The notes beneath the pieces are model-generated. The model worked only from the letters and a program-made list of their open reading frames with translations, was not told the DNA's origin and made no database searches. A stretch of DNA of 64,000 bases from CAZAYY01 sp964489525 (GTDB taxonomy: Bacteria > Chloroflexota > Anaerolineae > Anaerolineales > JABWBV01), in NCBI GenBank assembly GCA_964489525.1, contig CAZAYY010000012.1:62001-126000 (forward strand), read 5' to 3'. The position numbers were made by a program, and so were the translations under genes. Shown in pieces: positions 56,096-63,845 of this stretch. Each line of letters opens with the position of its first letter. The first letter of the stretch is position 1.

Positions 56096-56150
56096 AAAGC
56101 ATCTGCCCTTTGGTCACTGCGATATTCGCAGCCTGGCGGGCAGATGCTTT
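56096..56150. other. strong nested hairpin between convergent genes
   Basis: A 13-bp perfect outer stem (56096-56108 with 56138-56150) encloses a second hairpin (56117-56122 with 56126-56131). No T run flanks it beyond the TTT in the stem. It may be a bidirectional terminator or a structured RNA. Confidence 0.6.
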
Positions 56151-56224
56151 GCATGGATGTTCTGATGGGGTTCGAAGCGGCAAAGATCAGTTTCGTGGTG
56201 GTGGATTCTTTACGATAAACCTCT

Positions 56225-56449
56225 TCAAGCAGGCTCAACCCTGCGGGATTTAACCTGTTGGGGTTTGCCAGGTTGGAATTCCACTCCAATTTTGTCATAA
56301 ATATAAACCGCCATGGCCGGAATCTCCGAAAATTCTACGATCTCCTTGGTGAAAATATCTTGCAAGGAAGCCCGCCATTGGTTTTCATCTCTTACCCACC
56401 ACAGGCGAAGAATGTAGGACTGGTAAAGGTGGTTAATTCCTGCTGTCAT
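56225..56449 (-). CDS. small SY-L-R-x-W protein, paralogue of 52750-52959
   Basis: 74 residues, with GGAGG 8 bp before the ATG. It shares LYQSYILRLW-x5-QWRASLQD-x2-TKE with the other small gene that flanks the SARP-type regulator on its far side. Cytoplasmic, no known function. It is convergent with the regulator gene. Confidence 0.75.
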   Translation of the reverse strand: MTAGINHLYQSYILRLWWVRDENQWRASLQDIFTKEIVEFSEIPAMAVYIYDKIGVEFQPGKPQQVKSRRVEPA

Positions 56450-56501
56450 TTTGTTTTCCTCCGGGGGTGAATCACCAAGAATGCCAATTGGGAGGGGAAT
56501 G

Positions 56502-56544
56502 AAAACCCCTTCGGATTTGATGGGCTGCCCAAATCCGAAGGGGT
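56502..56544 (-). terminator. intrinsic terminator of the sigma factor/DUF5667 operon
   Basis: 15-bp perfect stem (56505-56519 with 56530-56544), 10-nt loop; on the minus strand a short TTTT run closes it. It begins 18 bp after the DUF5667-like gene. Confidence 0.75.
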
Positions 56545-56562
56545 GATTGTTGAAAAGGGGGG

Positions 56563-57702
56563 TTAAGGTTTTGCAGGCGTTTGTTCGGGAATTCCAGCGC
56601 CAGGCTCACCAGGAGTCTCTTCAGGCTGCCCCAGGGCGGGGTCGCCAATTGGTTCCTCGGGTTGACCTTCGCCGGGTTCACCAGGAATTTCTTCCGGAAT
56701 GCCCTGTCCAGGGGTTTCAGGTGTGTCTTCGGGCTTACCCAGGCCGGGTTCGCCGGGCACATCCTCTGGTTTGCCCAGGCCAGGTTCACCGGGCACATCC
56801 TCTGGTTTGCCCAGGCCAGGTTCACCGGGCACATCCTCTGGCTTGCCCTGGCCTGGAGTGCCAGGAACTTCTTCAGGCTTGCCAGACGGGGAATCGGGGT
56901 TGACATTATTGTTCGGGCCTTCGCCATTGAAAACAGGTTCGCCTGGATCTTCGTTGGTGCGGTCGCGTGGCTGCTGTTCAAGCATGTTCATGGTGGGGTC
57001 CAGGTTGCCGTTGCCAGCCTGCAGCAGGCGCAGCCGTTCAATAACCATCTGTCGCACCTGGTTTAGCACAGGGCTGGGTGATTCTTTCTGATCCTGCAGC
57101 AGCCGCTCTTGCACCTGCAGGGCTTGCTGCAGCCGGATGGCAGCTTGTGCCTGGCCTTCTGGGCTGAGTTGGGCAGCATATTGGTAAGCCATTTCCAGGG
57201 TGTGGGTGGCCTGCTCCCCGGCGCTCGCTGGAATCTCAAGCCCGGCTTCTTGCAGGGCTAAAATCTCCATGGTGCGCAGTTCAGAGAGGTGCAACATGCG
57301 CTGAAAACGGGCATCATCATTGAAGGTGAGGGCAAGGGCAATGTCTTCAGTCAGGGTTTTGACAGGGTATAGAGGTTCGCCGGGCAGGCTGTCTTGGGCC
57401 GCATAGGCTGTGGCGCCAGCGCCACCCAGGGCGAGAACAAAGGCTACGAGAATTGAAGTTAAGAGGGGTACCATTTTATGCTCCTTTCGCATAGGGTTCC
57501 AAAAAGAAAACAAAGAAACCAGGAATGAGCGGCTGGCCGGGCGAAGCGCATGCGGCGCAGGAAGATGTTCCAATTCATCCAGGAAAGCAGCCCGTTTTTG
57601 TGCAGCGATTTCCGGGTTTCGGGCCGGGGTGGTTTTCGCAAGGGGAGCGAAAAGTTCCCGGGCTTCATCGTCAGACATGGGGGGGGTGTTGAAGGGGTTC
57701 AT
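56563..57702 (-). CDS. DUF5667-like membrane protein with Pro/Gly/Glu tandem-repeat tail
   Basis: 379 residues. A short cytoplasmic N-terminus (DDEARELFAPLAK) precedes one membrane helix (~78-100), then a DUF5667-like helical region (DSLPGEPLYPVKTLTEDIALAL, ~108-230) and a C-terminal ~120-residue tail of 12-residue repeats such as GKPEDVPGEPGL. DUF5667 proteins often sit beside ECF sigma factor genes, so this may be the anti-sigma or sensor partner. The ATG overlaps the sigma factor stop (ATGA); AGGAGG precedes it. Confidence 0.85.
   Translation of the reverse strand: MNPFNTPPMSDDEARELFAPLAKTTPARNPEIAAQKRAAFLDELEHLPAPHALRPASRSFLVSLFSFWNPMRKEHKMVPLLTSILVAFVLALGGAGATAYAAQDSLPGEPLYPVKTLTEDIALALTFNDDARFQRMLHLSELRTMEILALQEAGLEIPASAGEQATHTLEMAYQYAAQLSPEGQAQAAIRLQQALQVQERLLQDQKESPSPVLNQVRQMVIERLRLLQAGNGNLDPTMNMLEQQPRDRTNEDPGEPVFNGEGPNNNVNPDSPSGKPEEVPGTPGQGKPEDVPGEPGLGKPEDVPGEPGLGKPEDVPGEPGLGKPEDTPETPGQGIPEEIPGEPGEGQPEEPIGDPALGQPEETPGEPGAGIPEQTPAKP
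56732..56875. repeat. 36-bp tandem repeats in the DUF5667-like gene
   Basis: Units at 56768-56803 and 56804-56839 are identical; flanking units at 56732-56767 and 56840-56875 are degenerate. Each encodes 12 residues. Identity of neighbours suggests recent slippage or conversion. Confidence 0.9.
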
Positions 57703-58238
57703 TCTACCTCCTGGGGGTTCAAGATCCGGCGCAGTGCGCTGAGCCCACGATGCTGCAGGGCTTTGATCGCCCCAACAGGCTTTTCCAGGACTTCAGCAAC
57801 TTCTGCTTGCGACCAGCCTTCTAAAAATCGCAGGGTGACTACCTGGCGCTGCTCTGGGGTGAGCATGCGCAGGGCCTGGCGAAGGTTTTCGGCTTGCATC
57901 TCTCGGGCGGCTTCCTCCGCGGTGGATAGCTCGGCAGGGAGATGGGCTGCGTTTTCTAATTGGGTTTCACCAGGATGGTTTCTGCGATAGTAATCGTTGA
58001 TCCAGTAGTGAGCAATCTGGTAGAGATAGGCTCTCAGGTATTTTTCTGGCCCACCGCCGCGCTGGATCGCATGTAAAAAACGGCGGAAGGTCTCGGCCAC
58101 GCAGTCCTCGGCCAGCAAAGGGTCACCCAAAAGACGGGCAGCGTAGCGATACAGTTCAGGATTGTAGCGGTCGTAAATTTCTGCCAGGGTTTGGCGGTCA
58201 AATTTCCGGGCTTTTTCCAGCAGTTCTTGTTCCAACAT
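57699..58238 (-). CDS. ECF-type RNA polymerase sigma factor
   Basis: 179 residues from the ATG at 58238, preceded by AAGGAAGGAA; the open frame extends further but without a ribosome site. Region 2: LAEIYDRYNPELYRYAARLL and DCVAETFRRFL; region 4: LTPEQRQVVTLRFLEGWSQAEVAEVL, then GAIKALQHRGLSALRRIL. It is coupled to the DUF5667-like gene by ATGA. A regulon cannot be inferred. Confidence 0.92.
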   Translation of the reverse strand: MLEQELLEKARKFDRQTLAEIYDRYNPELYRYAARLLGDPLLAEDCVAETFRRFLHAIQRGGGPEKYLRAYLYQIAHYWINDYYRRNHPGETQLENAAHLPAELSTAEEAAREMQAENLRQALRMLTPEQRQVVTLRFLEGWSQAEVAEVLEKPVGAIKALQHRGLSALRRILNPQEVE

Positions 58239-58435
58239 GCTCGTTCCTTCCTTGCTGGAGGGGATGATGCTTTCTCCGGTATGTATTGTAATAGATGGTC
58301 TGGCAAATTGGGTAAACATAATCTTTTCGAGTGAACTTTTGCTTTTATAATATATGACGAGCAGGCACCAAAAAAGATATGGTTTCCAAAAAAGTTCCCT
58401 CAAAACTGCTCACCCAAGTTCATAGGAGGATCCCA

Positions 58436-58675
58436 ATGGGCAAGATAACCATCGAGTTTTGCGTGGTTTGAAACTACACCCCAAGAGCCGTCAGTTTGGC
58501 GGACGAACTTCTGCGAAAATTTGCTGAGAAACTTGAATCCCTTACGCTGGTGCCATCGGATGGGGGCAGGTTTGAAGTGACCCTGGATGACGAGACCCTT
58601 TTTTCGAAAAAATCCCTGCACCGCCATGCCGAACCGGGCGAAATTGCCGGGTTGGTTGGCAAACTCTTGATGTAA
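58436..58675 (+). CDS. SelW/Rdx-family thioredoxin-like selenoprotein (in-frame TGA)
   Basis: 79 residues if the TGA at 58469-58471 (codon 12) is read as selenocysteine; AGGAGGA lies 5 bp before the ATG. The N-terminus MGKITIEFCVV is followed by U12 and NYTPRA, giving a CxxU (Cys9-Sec12) where Rdx proteins have CxxC. The rest fits the SelW-like fold: LADELLRKFAEKLESLTLVP, DGGRFEVTLDDETLFSKK and EPGEIAGLVGKLL. These small proteins are thought to act in thiol redox reactions. A coding-region SECIS would have to lie in 58472-58510; short hairpins such as CGTC/GACG (58489-58492 with 58502-58505) are possible but not proven. No selA, selB, selC or selD is in the window. Confidence 0.83.
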
Positions 58676-58731
58676 CCGGGATAAACGGGGGATGGATTGC
58701 GCACAGCTGCATGGGTATAATCCGCTTACCC

Positions 58732-60204
58732 ATGCAGAAAACTCCATTTCTTTCCTCCCTGCCCAGGCTAAATCGCTTCTCCCGGCTTGCCCAGGTGCTT
58801 GGCCTGGCTGTGCTCCTGGGTTTAGGATCCGTTGGGGTTGGCTGGGCAAGGCAAGGCCACACCGGGCCTCAGCCTGCTTCCACCCATTCCACATCTGCTC
58901 TGGAATTTTTTGTCAGCCCAACGGGAGGGCCTTCTGGCGATGGCTCATTGGAAAACCCATGGGATTTCAAGACTGCCATTGCCCCTCACCCCGCCATCCA
59001 GCCCGGCTCCACCATTTGGATGCGCGGCGGCGTATACAGCGGCGGCCCGTACACCAGCCGCCTGAACGGAACCCTGGCCCAACCCATTCATGTTCGCCCA
59101 TACCAGAACGAGCATGTGATTCTGGATGCCTCTTTACTCGTGGATACCTCGGCAGAGTTTTTCCAGGTTTACAGCAACCACACCTGGTATTGGGACATTG
59201 AAAGCACCATCCTCAGCCCTCTTCCCAGAATCGGCGGCGACAACCTGGAAGTCTCCGGGATGGGCAACAAGTTGATCAACTGGGTCATCCACGATACGGC
59301 AAACAACGCCTTTGGCCGGTCGGGCAACGAGATTTATGGCAGCATCCTGTACAACAATGGGGTAGACGGCAATTCCGGGCTGCACCAGCTTTATGTCCAA
59401 AACCCCGACCCCAATTTTCCAACCGTCCTCCGGGACAACATCGTCTTCAACGCCTACGAGTTCGGGATTCATGCCTACGCCAGCGGCAGCGGGCAAATTA
59501 ACGGGGTGCAGGTGGTTGGCAATGTACTCTTTCAAAATGGGGCCGCCAAAACCGTGCGCAACCTTAAAGACAATATCATCTTCGCCGGAATCAACGGCCT
59601 ATCCCAAATTATCCTGCAAGAAAATATGACCTGGGCCACCGGCCCCAATGTGCGCAGCCTGGCCCTGGGGCGCTATTGGAACCTGAACCACGATATTACC
59701 CTCACCAACAACTATATTTATGGGGACACCTGGTTTGCCAATCCATTCGAATCTGTCACCATGAATGGCAACACTTTTTACAACCCGCCCAGAGGAATCA
59801 ACACCGTCCTGTATCCAAACAACACCTACCTGACCACCGCCCCAACCAGCAATAAAATTTTCATCCGCCCCAACGTGTATGAACCCAAACGGGCACACAT
59901 TGTGGTCTATAACTGGCAAAACCTGGATTTCGTTTCGGTGGACCTTTCTGGTGTGCTGTCCCCAGGCGATTGGTACGAAATTCGGAATGCCCAAAATTTT
60001 TATGCGCCGCCATTGGTTATTAGCAAATATACCGGGGGCACAATCCAACTGCCCATGAGCGGGCTTAGCCCTGCCCAACCTACCGGCCCCGGGCTGATTG
60101 AAAACGTGGAAATGACTGGAAAGGCTTTTAACGTATTCGTGCTGCTGCCCCGCCAACCCATTGAAACCTTTTATGATATCTATCTACCCCTGGTAGCCCG
60201 TTGA
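58732..60204 (+). CDS. secreted right-handed beta-helix protein
   Basis: 490 residues from the ATG at 58732; an ATG at 58711 is possible, but a TATAAT at 58716-58721 overlaps that start region. Signal peptide (LAVLLGLGSVGVGWA). The body contains Asn-rich short beta strands typical of a parallel beta-helix (NAYEFGIHAYASGSGQINGVQVVGN), similar to carbohydrate-binding or lyase scaffolds; no catalytic motif is seen. It ends FYDIYLPLVAR, a tail shared with other secreted proteins here. Confidence 0.83.
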   Translation: MQKTPFLSSLPRLNRFSRLAQVLGLAVLLGLGSVGVGWARQGHTGPQPASTHSTSALEFFVSPTGGPSGDGSLENPWDFKTAIAPHPAIQPGSTIWMRGGVYSGGPYTSRLNGTLAQPIHVRPYQNEHVILDASLLVDTSAEFFQVYSNHTWYWDIESTILSPLPRIGGDNLEVSGMGNKLINWVIHDTANNAFGRSGNEIYGSILYNNGVDGNSGLHQLYVQNPDPNFPTVLRDNIVFNAYEFGIHAYASGSGQINGVQVVGNVLFQNGAAKTVRNLKDNIIFAGINGLSQIILQENMTWATGPNVRSLALGRYWNLNHDITLTNNYIYGDTWFANPFESVTMNGNTFYNPPRGINTVLYPNNTYLTTAPTSNKIFIRPNVYEPKRAHIVVYNWQNLDFVSVDLSGVLSPGDWYEIRNAQNFYAPPLVISKYTGGTIQLPMSGLSPAQPTGPGLIENVEMTGKAFNVFVLLPRQPIETFYDIYLPLVAR

Positions 60205-60306
60205 CCCGCCCATCCCGATCTTCCGCTGCAAATGGTAATATAATGACAACCAACCGCAGGTCCGAACCATGCCCTTGAATCATCCTGTGGTGTATCTGGA
60301 GGAATC

Positions 60307-60768
60307 ATGCGTCTTGTAATCCAACGTGTACAGCGAGCCCAGGTTTCTGTATCCGGCGAAGTCATTGCGGCCATTGGGCCGGGGATGTTAATCCTGGTGG
60401 GGGTTGGGCATGGCGACGGGGAAGAACAGGCCCGTTTTCTGGCAGAAAAAGCCGCCACCCTGCGCATTTTTGAGGATGACCAGGGCAAAACCAATCGCGC
60501 TCTACTGGATGTGCAAGGGGAAGCGCTGGTGGTTTCGCAGTTCACCCTGTACGCCGACACTCGCAAAGGCCGCCGGCCTTCGTTTACCGACGCGGCGCTG
60601 CCAGAAGCAGCCGCCCCACTGGTGGAGCGGTTTGCAGAAATCCTGCAAGGGTTGGGGGTTCCGGCAAAAACCGGTGTTTTTGGAGCGTATATGCAGGTGG
60701 AATTGGTCAACGATGGCCCAATGACCATTTTATTAGAACGTGGGCCAGGGACCGCGCCACAAAACTAA
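60307..60768 (+). CDS. dtd: D-aminoacyl-tRNA deacylase
   Basis: 153 residues with the conserved SQFTLYAD (~78-85) and NDGPMT (~136-141) motifs of DTD; the more usual sequence of the second is NGPVT. It removes D-amino acids from tRNAs. Starts MRLVIQRVQRAQVSV, exactly as in the family. GGAGG precedes the ATG. It overlaps the convergent dihydroorotate-dehydrogenase-like gene by 36 bp. Confidence 0.95.
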   Translation: MRLVIQRVQRAQVSVSGEVIAAIGPGMLILVGVGHGDGEEQARFLAEKAATLRIFEDDQGKTNRALLDVQGEALVVSQFTLYADTRKGRRPSFTDAALPEAAAPLVERFAEILQGLGVPAKTGVFGAYMQVELVNDGPMTILLERGPGTAPQN

Positions 60769-61503
60769 ATCGAGCTGGACAGCCGCCGCGCCTGCCTGCA
60801 GCATGGCATCTACCTGAGATGGGTGAAAAACCCCACAGCCGCCAATCACCATCGTCGAAAACCTGGACAAAAACCGGACTGCCTCAAGCGCCTGGGGAAA
60901 CAAACCCGGCCCGTATAACCTGCCGCTAACCAACCCACCCCCAGGAATGGGCAGCGCCCCACGGGGCGGGCCCAGGCTGAGTGCGGAAGCCCCGGCCCCT
61001 AACACAGCCTCTGCAAGGGCCTGCACCTGGTCGAGCGACAAACGCACCACAAGCGGGGTTTCACCCACCGCCGCCTGAATCAGCTCAACTGCCCGGCCCG
61101 CTTCCACTCCCGGCGGCAAACCCAGCTCGAACGCACTGACGCCGGGTTTATTCTCTAACCTTGCAGCCAGCCGGGCAATGGTATACGGCTCTTCACCCAC
61201 CAAATGGACAATCACCGGCACACGCTGCCTGGCCCAGCGCCGGCTATATTGGCGCAAGATTTCATCCAGGCCAGGGTTGGGCAAACCCGTGTGGAGCAGC
61301 AAACCACCAGGGTAAGACACCAGGCGCGTTCCAGCAGCCGGGGTTCGGGCAGTAAGGCTGATTGGGTTCGTCACAAACGCCCCAAGTTCCCCTGGCGAAA
61401 CAGGCCCTTTGAGCGAAGGCGCAAAACCCAACATGCCCGCAGCGTTCATCAACCGGCCCTGCAGGGGCACATCTGCAATCGGAATTCCTGTTATTTCATC
61501 CAT
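60733..61503 (-). CDS. dihydroorotate dehydrogenase-like FMN protein
   Basis: 256 residues from the ATG at 61503. LMNAAGMLGFAPSLKG and LGAFVTNPISLTART match the N-terminal part of class 1 dihydroorotate dehydrogenases (TIM barrel), and IGGCGVFHPSQVDAMLQAGAAAVQL the phosphate-binding end. It is shorter than PyrD (~300), and I cannot place the catalytic Cys, so a related FMN enzyme is as likely. Terminal overlap with dtd is 36 bp. Confidence 0.72.
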   Translation of the reverse strand: MDEITGIPIADVPLQGRLMNAAGMLGFAPSLKGPVSPGELGAFVTNPISLTARTPAAGTRLVSYPGGLLLHTGLPNPGLDEILRQYSRRWARQRVPVIVHLVGEEPYTIARLAARLENKPGVSAFELGLPPGVEAGRAVELIQAAVGETPLVVRLSLDQVQALAEAVLGAGASALSLGPPRGALPIPGGGLVSGRLYGPGLFPQALEAVRFLSRFSTMVIGGCGVFHPSQVDAMLQAGAAAVQLDLVLWRGPWPTF

Positions 61504-61550
61504 TCTCAATCCATTTTAACCTGACACTCAAAATTGCGCATTATAATCCA

Positions 61551-61650
61551 TTACAGTAAATGCTTAACCTCACCCCCAATTCCTCGCCCCAATCTTGGTG
61601 CGAAGGTCCGAACGTCAATTTCATTGGGGGTTGGGTTACCGTTACTGTAA
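61551..61650. mobile_element. MITE-like inverted-repeat element
   Basis: A ~100-bp segment with TTACAGTAA at 61551-61559 and its reverse complement at 61642-61650. Further inside, 61566-61581 matches the reverse complement of 61623-61638 at 14 of 16 positions. Flanking TA dinucleotides would fit a Tc1/mariner-like (IS630) target. No ORF inside. It lies in the leader of the DsbA-like gene. Confidence 0.5.
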
Positions 61651-61672
61651 GTATATAACCAGGAGCTGAATT

Positions 61673-62662
61673 TTGAACCACGATCTGAACCTTGAAGACC
61701 AATCGCCCCGCAAAACAGAAAGCGAAGAAATCGAACTTGACCACTACCCTACCCAGTCCGCACCGGACGAGATGCCCCAAACGGTGCGCCTCAACCAATC
61801 CTTCCTTTTTGGGCTGTTGATTCCCCTGGTTTTTCTTTTGGGGCTTGGCTTTGGCTACTGGTTTTGGGGCCGCACTGCAGCCAGCCAAACTGCTTTAGAT
61901 ATTGCCCGGGTTGAAACTGCCGCCAACCAGGCGCTGCAGGCTGCCCAGGAGGCACGCAGCCTGGCCGCCCAATTTGCCAACGCCCAGGCGGCTGTTTCCG
62001 CTGCGACCGGCAGTTCGAGCAGCCCCAACAGCGGAGAAGGCACCCCCAACACACAAACCACCCAACCCACTGCTGCTGCCGCAAACAATCCGGAACCCAC
62101 AGAAACGCCTGCTGAAACACGCAGCGTGGTGCGCTACGACGTGCCTGTGGATGACGACCCGGTTATCGGGGCCGAAGATGCCGTGATTACCATCATCGAA
62201 TTCAGCGACTACGAATGCCCATTCTGCACCAAGTGGCACGAAGAAGTGTTCCCCAAAATCCTGGCAGAATACCCCACCCAGGTGCGCATTGTGTACCGCG
62301 ACTTCCCCCTGGAAAATATCCACCCCAATGCCATTCCGGCCGCTGAAGCCGCCAACTGCGCTTTTGAACAAGGGAAATTCTGGGAATACCACGACTTGCT
62401 GTTCAGCGGGGGTAAATCTTTAAACCGGACCACGTACATGGCCTATGCCAGCCAGCTTAACTTGAACCTGGAAACCTTCGCCGACTGTCTGAGCTCCAAT
62501 AAGTACGAGCAAGAAGTTCTGGGTGACTTTGAATTTGCCGCCAATCTCGGTGTGCGCTCTACCCCGACCTTCTTCATCAATGGCATTGCCCTGGTTGGCG
62601 CCCAGCCCTACGAAGTGTTCAAACAAATCATTGATGGTGAGTTGAACGGGGAATTTGAATAA
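61673..62662 (+). CDS. membrane-anchored DsbA/thioredoxin-like oxidoreductase
   Basis: 329 residues from TTG at 61673, 7 bp after AGGAG. Cytoplasmic N-terminus, one membrane helix (~44-66), an Ala/Gln coiled-coil-like stalk, a Thr/Pro linker, then a DsbA-type domain (from ~160) with active site C182-P-F-C185 in YECPFCTKW and a cis-Pro loop at VRSTPTFFING. Such proteins form disulfides outside the membrane. The MITE-like element lies in its leader and a terminator follows. Confidence 0.92.
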   Translation: MNHDLNLEDQSPRKTESEEIELDHYPTQSAPDEMPQTVRLNQSFLFGLLIPLVFLLGLGFGYWFWGRTAASQTALDIARVETAANQALQAAQEARSLAAQFANAQAAVSAATGSSSSPNSGEGTPNTQTTQPTAAAANNPEPTETPAETRSVVRYDVPVDDDPVIGAEDAVITIIEFSDYECPFCTKWHEEVFPKILAEYPTQVRIVYRDFPLENIHPNAIPAAEAANCAFEQGKFWEYHDLLFSGGKSLNRTTYMAYASQLNLNLETFADCLSSNKYEQEVLGDFEFAANLGVRSTPTFFINGIALVGAQPYEVFKQIIDGELNGEFE

Positions 62663-62712
62663 ATCCCAGGCAAACTACCAGCCTCGAAATCATCAAGAAT
62701 TCACCTCTACCC

Positions 62713-62745
62713 CCGACAGGTTTTCGAAAACCTGTCGGTTTTTTT
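62713..62745 (+). terminator. intrinsic terminator of the DsbA-like gene
   Basis: A 26-bp perfect palindrome (62713-62738) and seven T. It begins 51 bp after the stop codon. Confidence 0.92.
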
Positions 62746-62764
62746 AGAAAACTGGGCTGCTGGG

Positions 62765-63661
62765 CTACATTCTGAAATCGTAAATTCCATCCCGAACCGG
62801 CCACTCAACCTGGCAGCCCGAACACACCAGCGCCTCTGGCTCGGATCGCAGGTGGGTGCTGCCGCACTTTGGGCATTGGAACAAAACCCCCAGTGGCACG
62901 GTTGTGCTGGCACCTCTCGCCCGGCTGCGCACAAAAACACTGGGCGAAAGCTGCCACCAGTTCCCGGTAAGCTGGGCCAGGCTGTCGAACCAGACCAAAA
63001 GCCGGTGCGGCACTAGCCGTTTGAGCAATCCAATGCGAAAATGAGAAACCGTGAGCTGCCGCTCCACCTCAAAGCCGCTGTCAGCCAACCACTGCCGGGT
63101 TGTGCGAGGGTGAAAATCAAAGTTCAACTCAACAAATTCGACCGGCTCAGGTGAGAAAGGGCTCCATTTTTGGCGGCCTAACAACCAGCGGAAAATCGCT
63201 TTCAGGTTCAACTTGTTGGCAAATTCCAGGATAAAAAGCCCGCCCGGCTGCATCACCCGGCGAATTTCGCCAAGGGCCAGCGGGCCATCTTTTAGATGGT
63301 GTAGAACTCGAATCATCGTAGCCCGGTCGAAGGCGCTGGCCACAAACGGCAGGTGGTAGACATTGGCCGCCACGTAAATATACTGGCTGCCCCGCCCCAA
63401 CCGCGCCTGGGCTTGCTGAAGCTGGGTGAGGGAATAATCCAGCAGCACAATTTGATCCATTTTGGGATACCGCGCTGTATTTCGCCCGGCGCCTGCGCCC
63501 ACCTCTAACAACAGCTTGCCGCCCGGGGGCAGCAGCCGCTGGATCGCAATGGCCTCGGCTGCGTCTTCGTAGGCGCGGCCGCCTTTGTCCCAAAACGTTT
63601 CCTGGTATGTGGAACCTTCATAATCGCACACTGGTGGTGTGTTGGATGAGGATGTTGTCAT
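62765..63661 (-). CDS. SAM-dependent methyltransferase with C-terminal zinc ribbon
   Basis: 298 residues. Motif I is LLEVGAGAGRNT (~50-61), acidic post-I residue in LLDYS, motif IV-like FDRATMIRVLHHL (~110), MQPGGLFILEFAN motif VI. The C-terminus carries a Trm112/UPF0434-like ribbon: CPKCGS and CSGCQ, then the typical ending WPVRDGIYDF. The combination suggests a biosynthetic or glycan-associated methyltransferase. A small frame lies 13 bp upstream. Confidence 0.88.
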   Translation of the reverse strand: MTTSSSNTPPVCDYEGSTYQETFWDKGGRAYEDAAEAIAIQRLLPPGGKLLLEVGAGAGRNTARYPKMDQIVLLDYSLTQLQQAQARLGRGSQYIYVAANVYHLPFVASAFDRATMIRVLHHLKDGPLALGEIRRVMQPGGLFILEFANKLNLKAIFRWLLGRQKWSPFSPEPVEFVELNFDFHPRTTRQWLADSGFEVERQLTVSHFRIGLLKRLVPHRLLVWFDSLAQLTGNWWQLSPSVFVRSRARGASTTVPLGVLFQCPKCGSTHLRSEPEALVCSGCQVEWPVRDGIYDFRM

Positions 63662-63674
63662 GGATTTTCCCTTA

Positions 63675-63845
63675 TTATGGTTTCAGGCTGCTGCGCTGTC
63701 CATTTTTTTGAGACCAACGCAGCAGCGTTAAATTTTCTTCAAGTGAGCCAGCCGGCCATTTTTTGTAAATGTTCCCAAAAAAGGTACCCGGAATCTTCAC
63801 CGCGCTGCTCGCATTGGGTGGGGCAGGTGTTTCGTCAGTAGTCAT
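63675..63845 (-). CDS. possible small protein upstream of the methyltransferase gene
   Basis: 56 residues (MTTDETPAPPNASS..., then FFGNIYKKWPAGSLEENLTLLRW). It has no clear ribosome site and matches no family that I know. It is placed 13 bp before the methyltransferase ATG on the same strand, and its codon use looks ordinary. Confidence 0.35.
   Translation of the reverse strand: MTTDETPAPPNASSAVKIPGTFFGNIYKKWPAGSLEENLTLLRWSQKNGQRSSLKP

Noticed and set aside
56600..56890. Collagen-like domain in the DUF5667-like protein
   Set aside because: The 12-residue repeats do not follow a Gly-x-y period.
58469..58471. TGA as evidence of a pseudogene
   Set aside because: One stop only, exactly at the redox residue, with an intact ribosome site and full-length family pattern on both sides. 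Sec read-through is the simpler reading, pending Sec machinery.
58400..58894. 164-residue open frame on the - strand across the selenoprotein
   Set aside because: It overlaps the coherent + strand Rdx-like frame and the start of the beta-helix gene, and has no motif.
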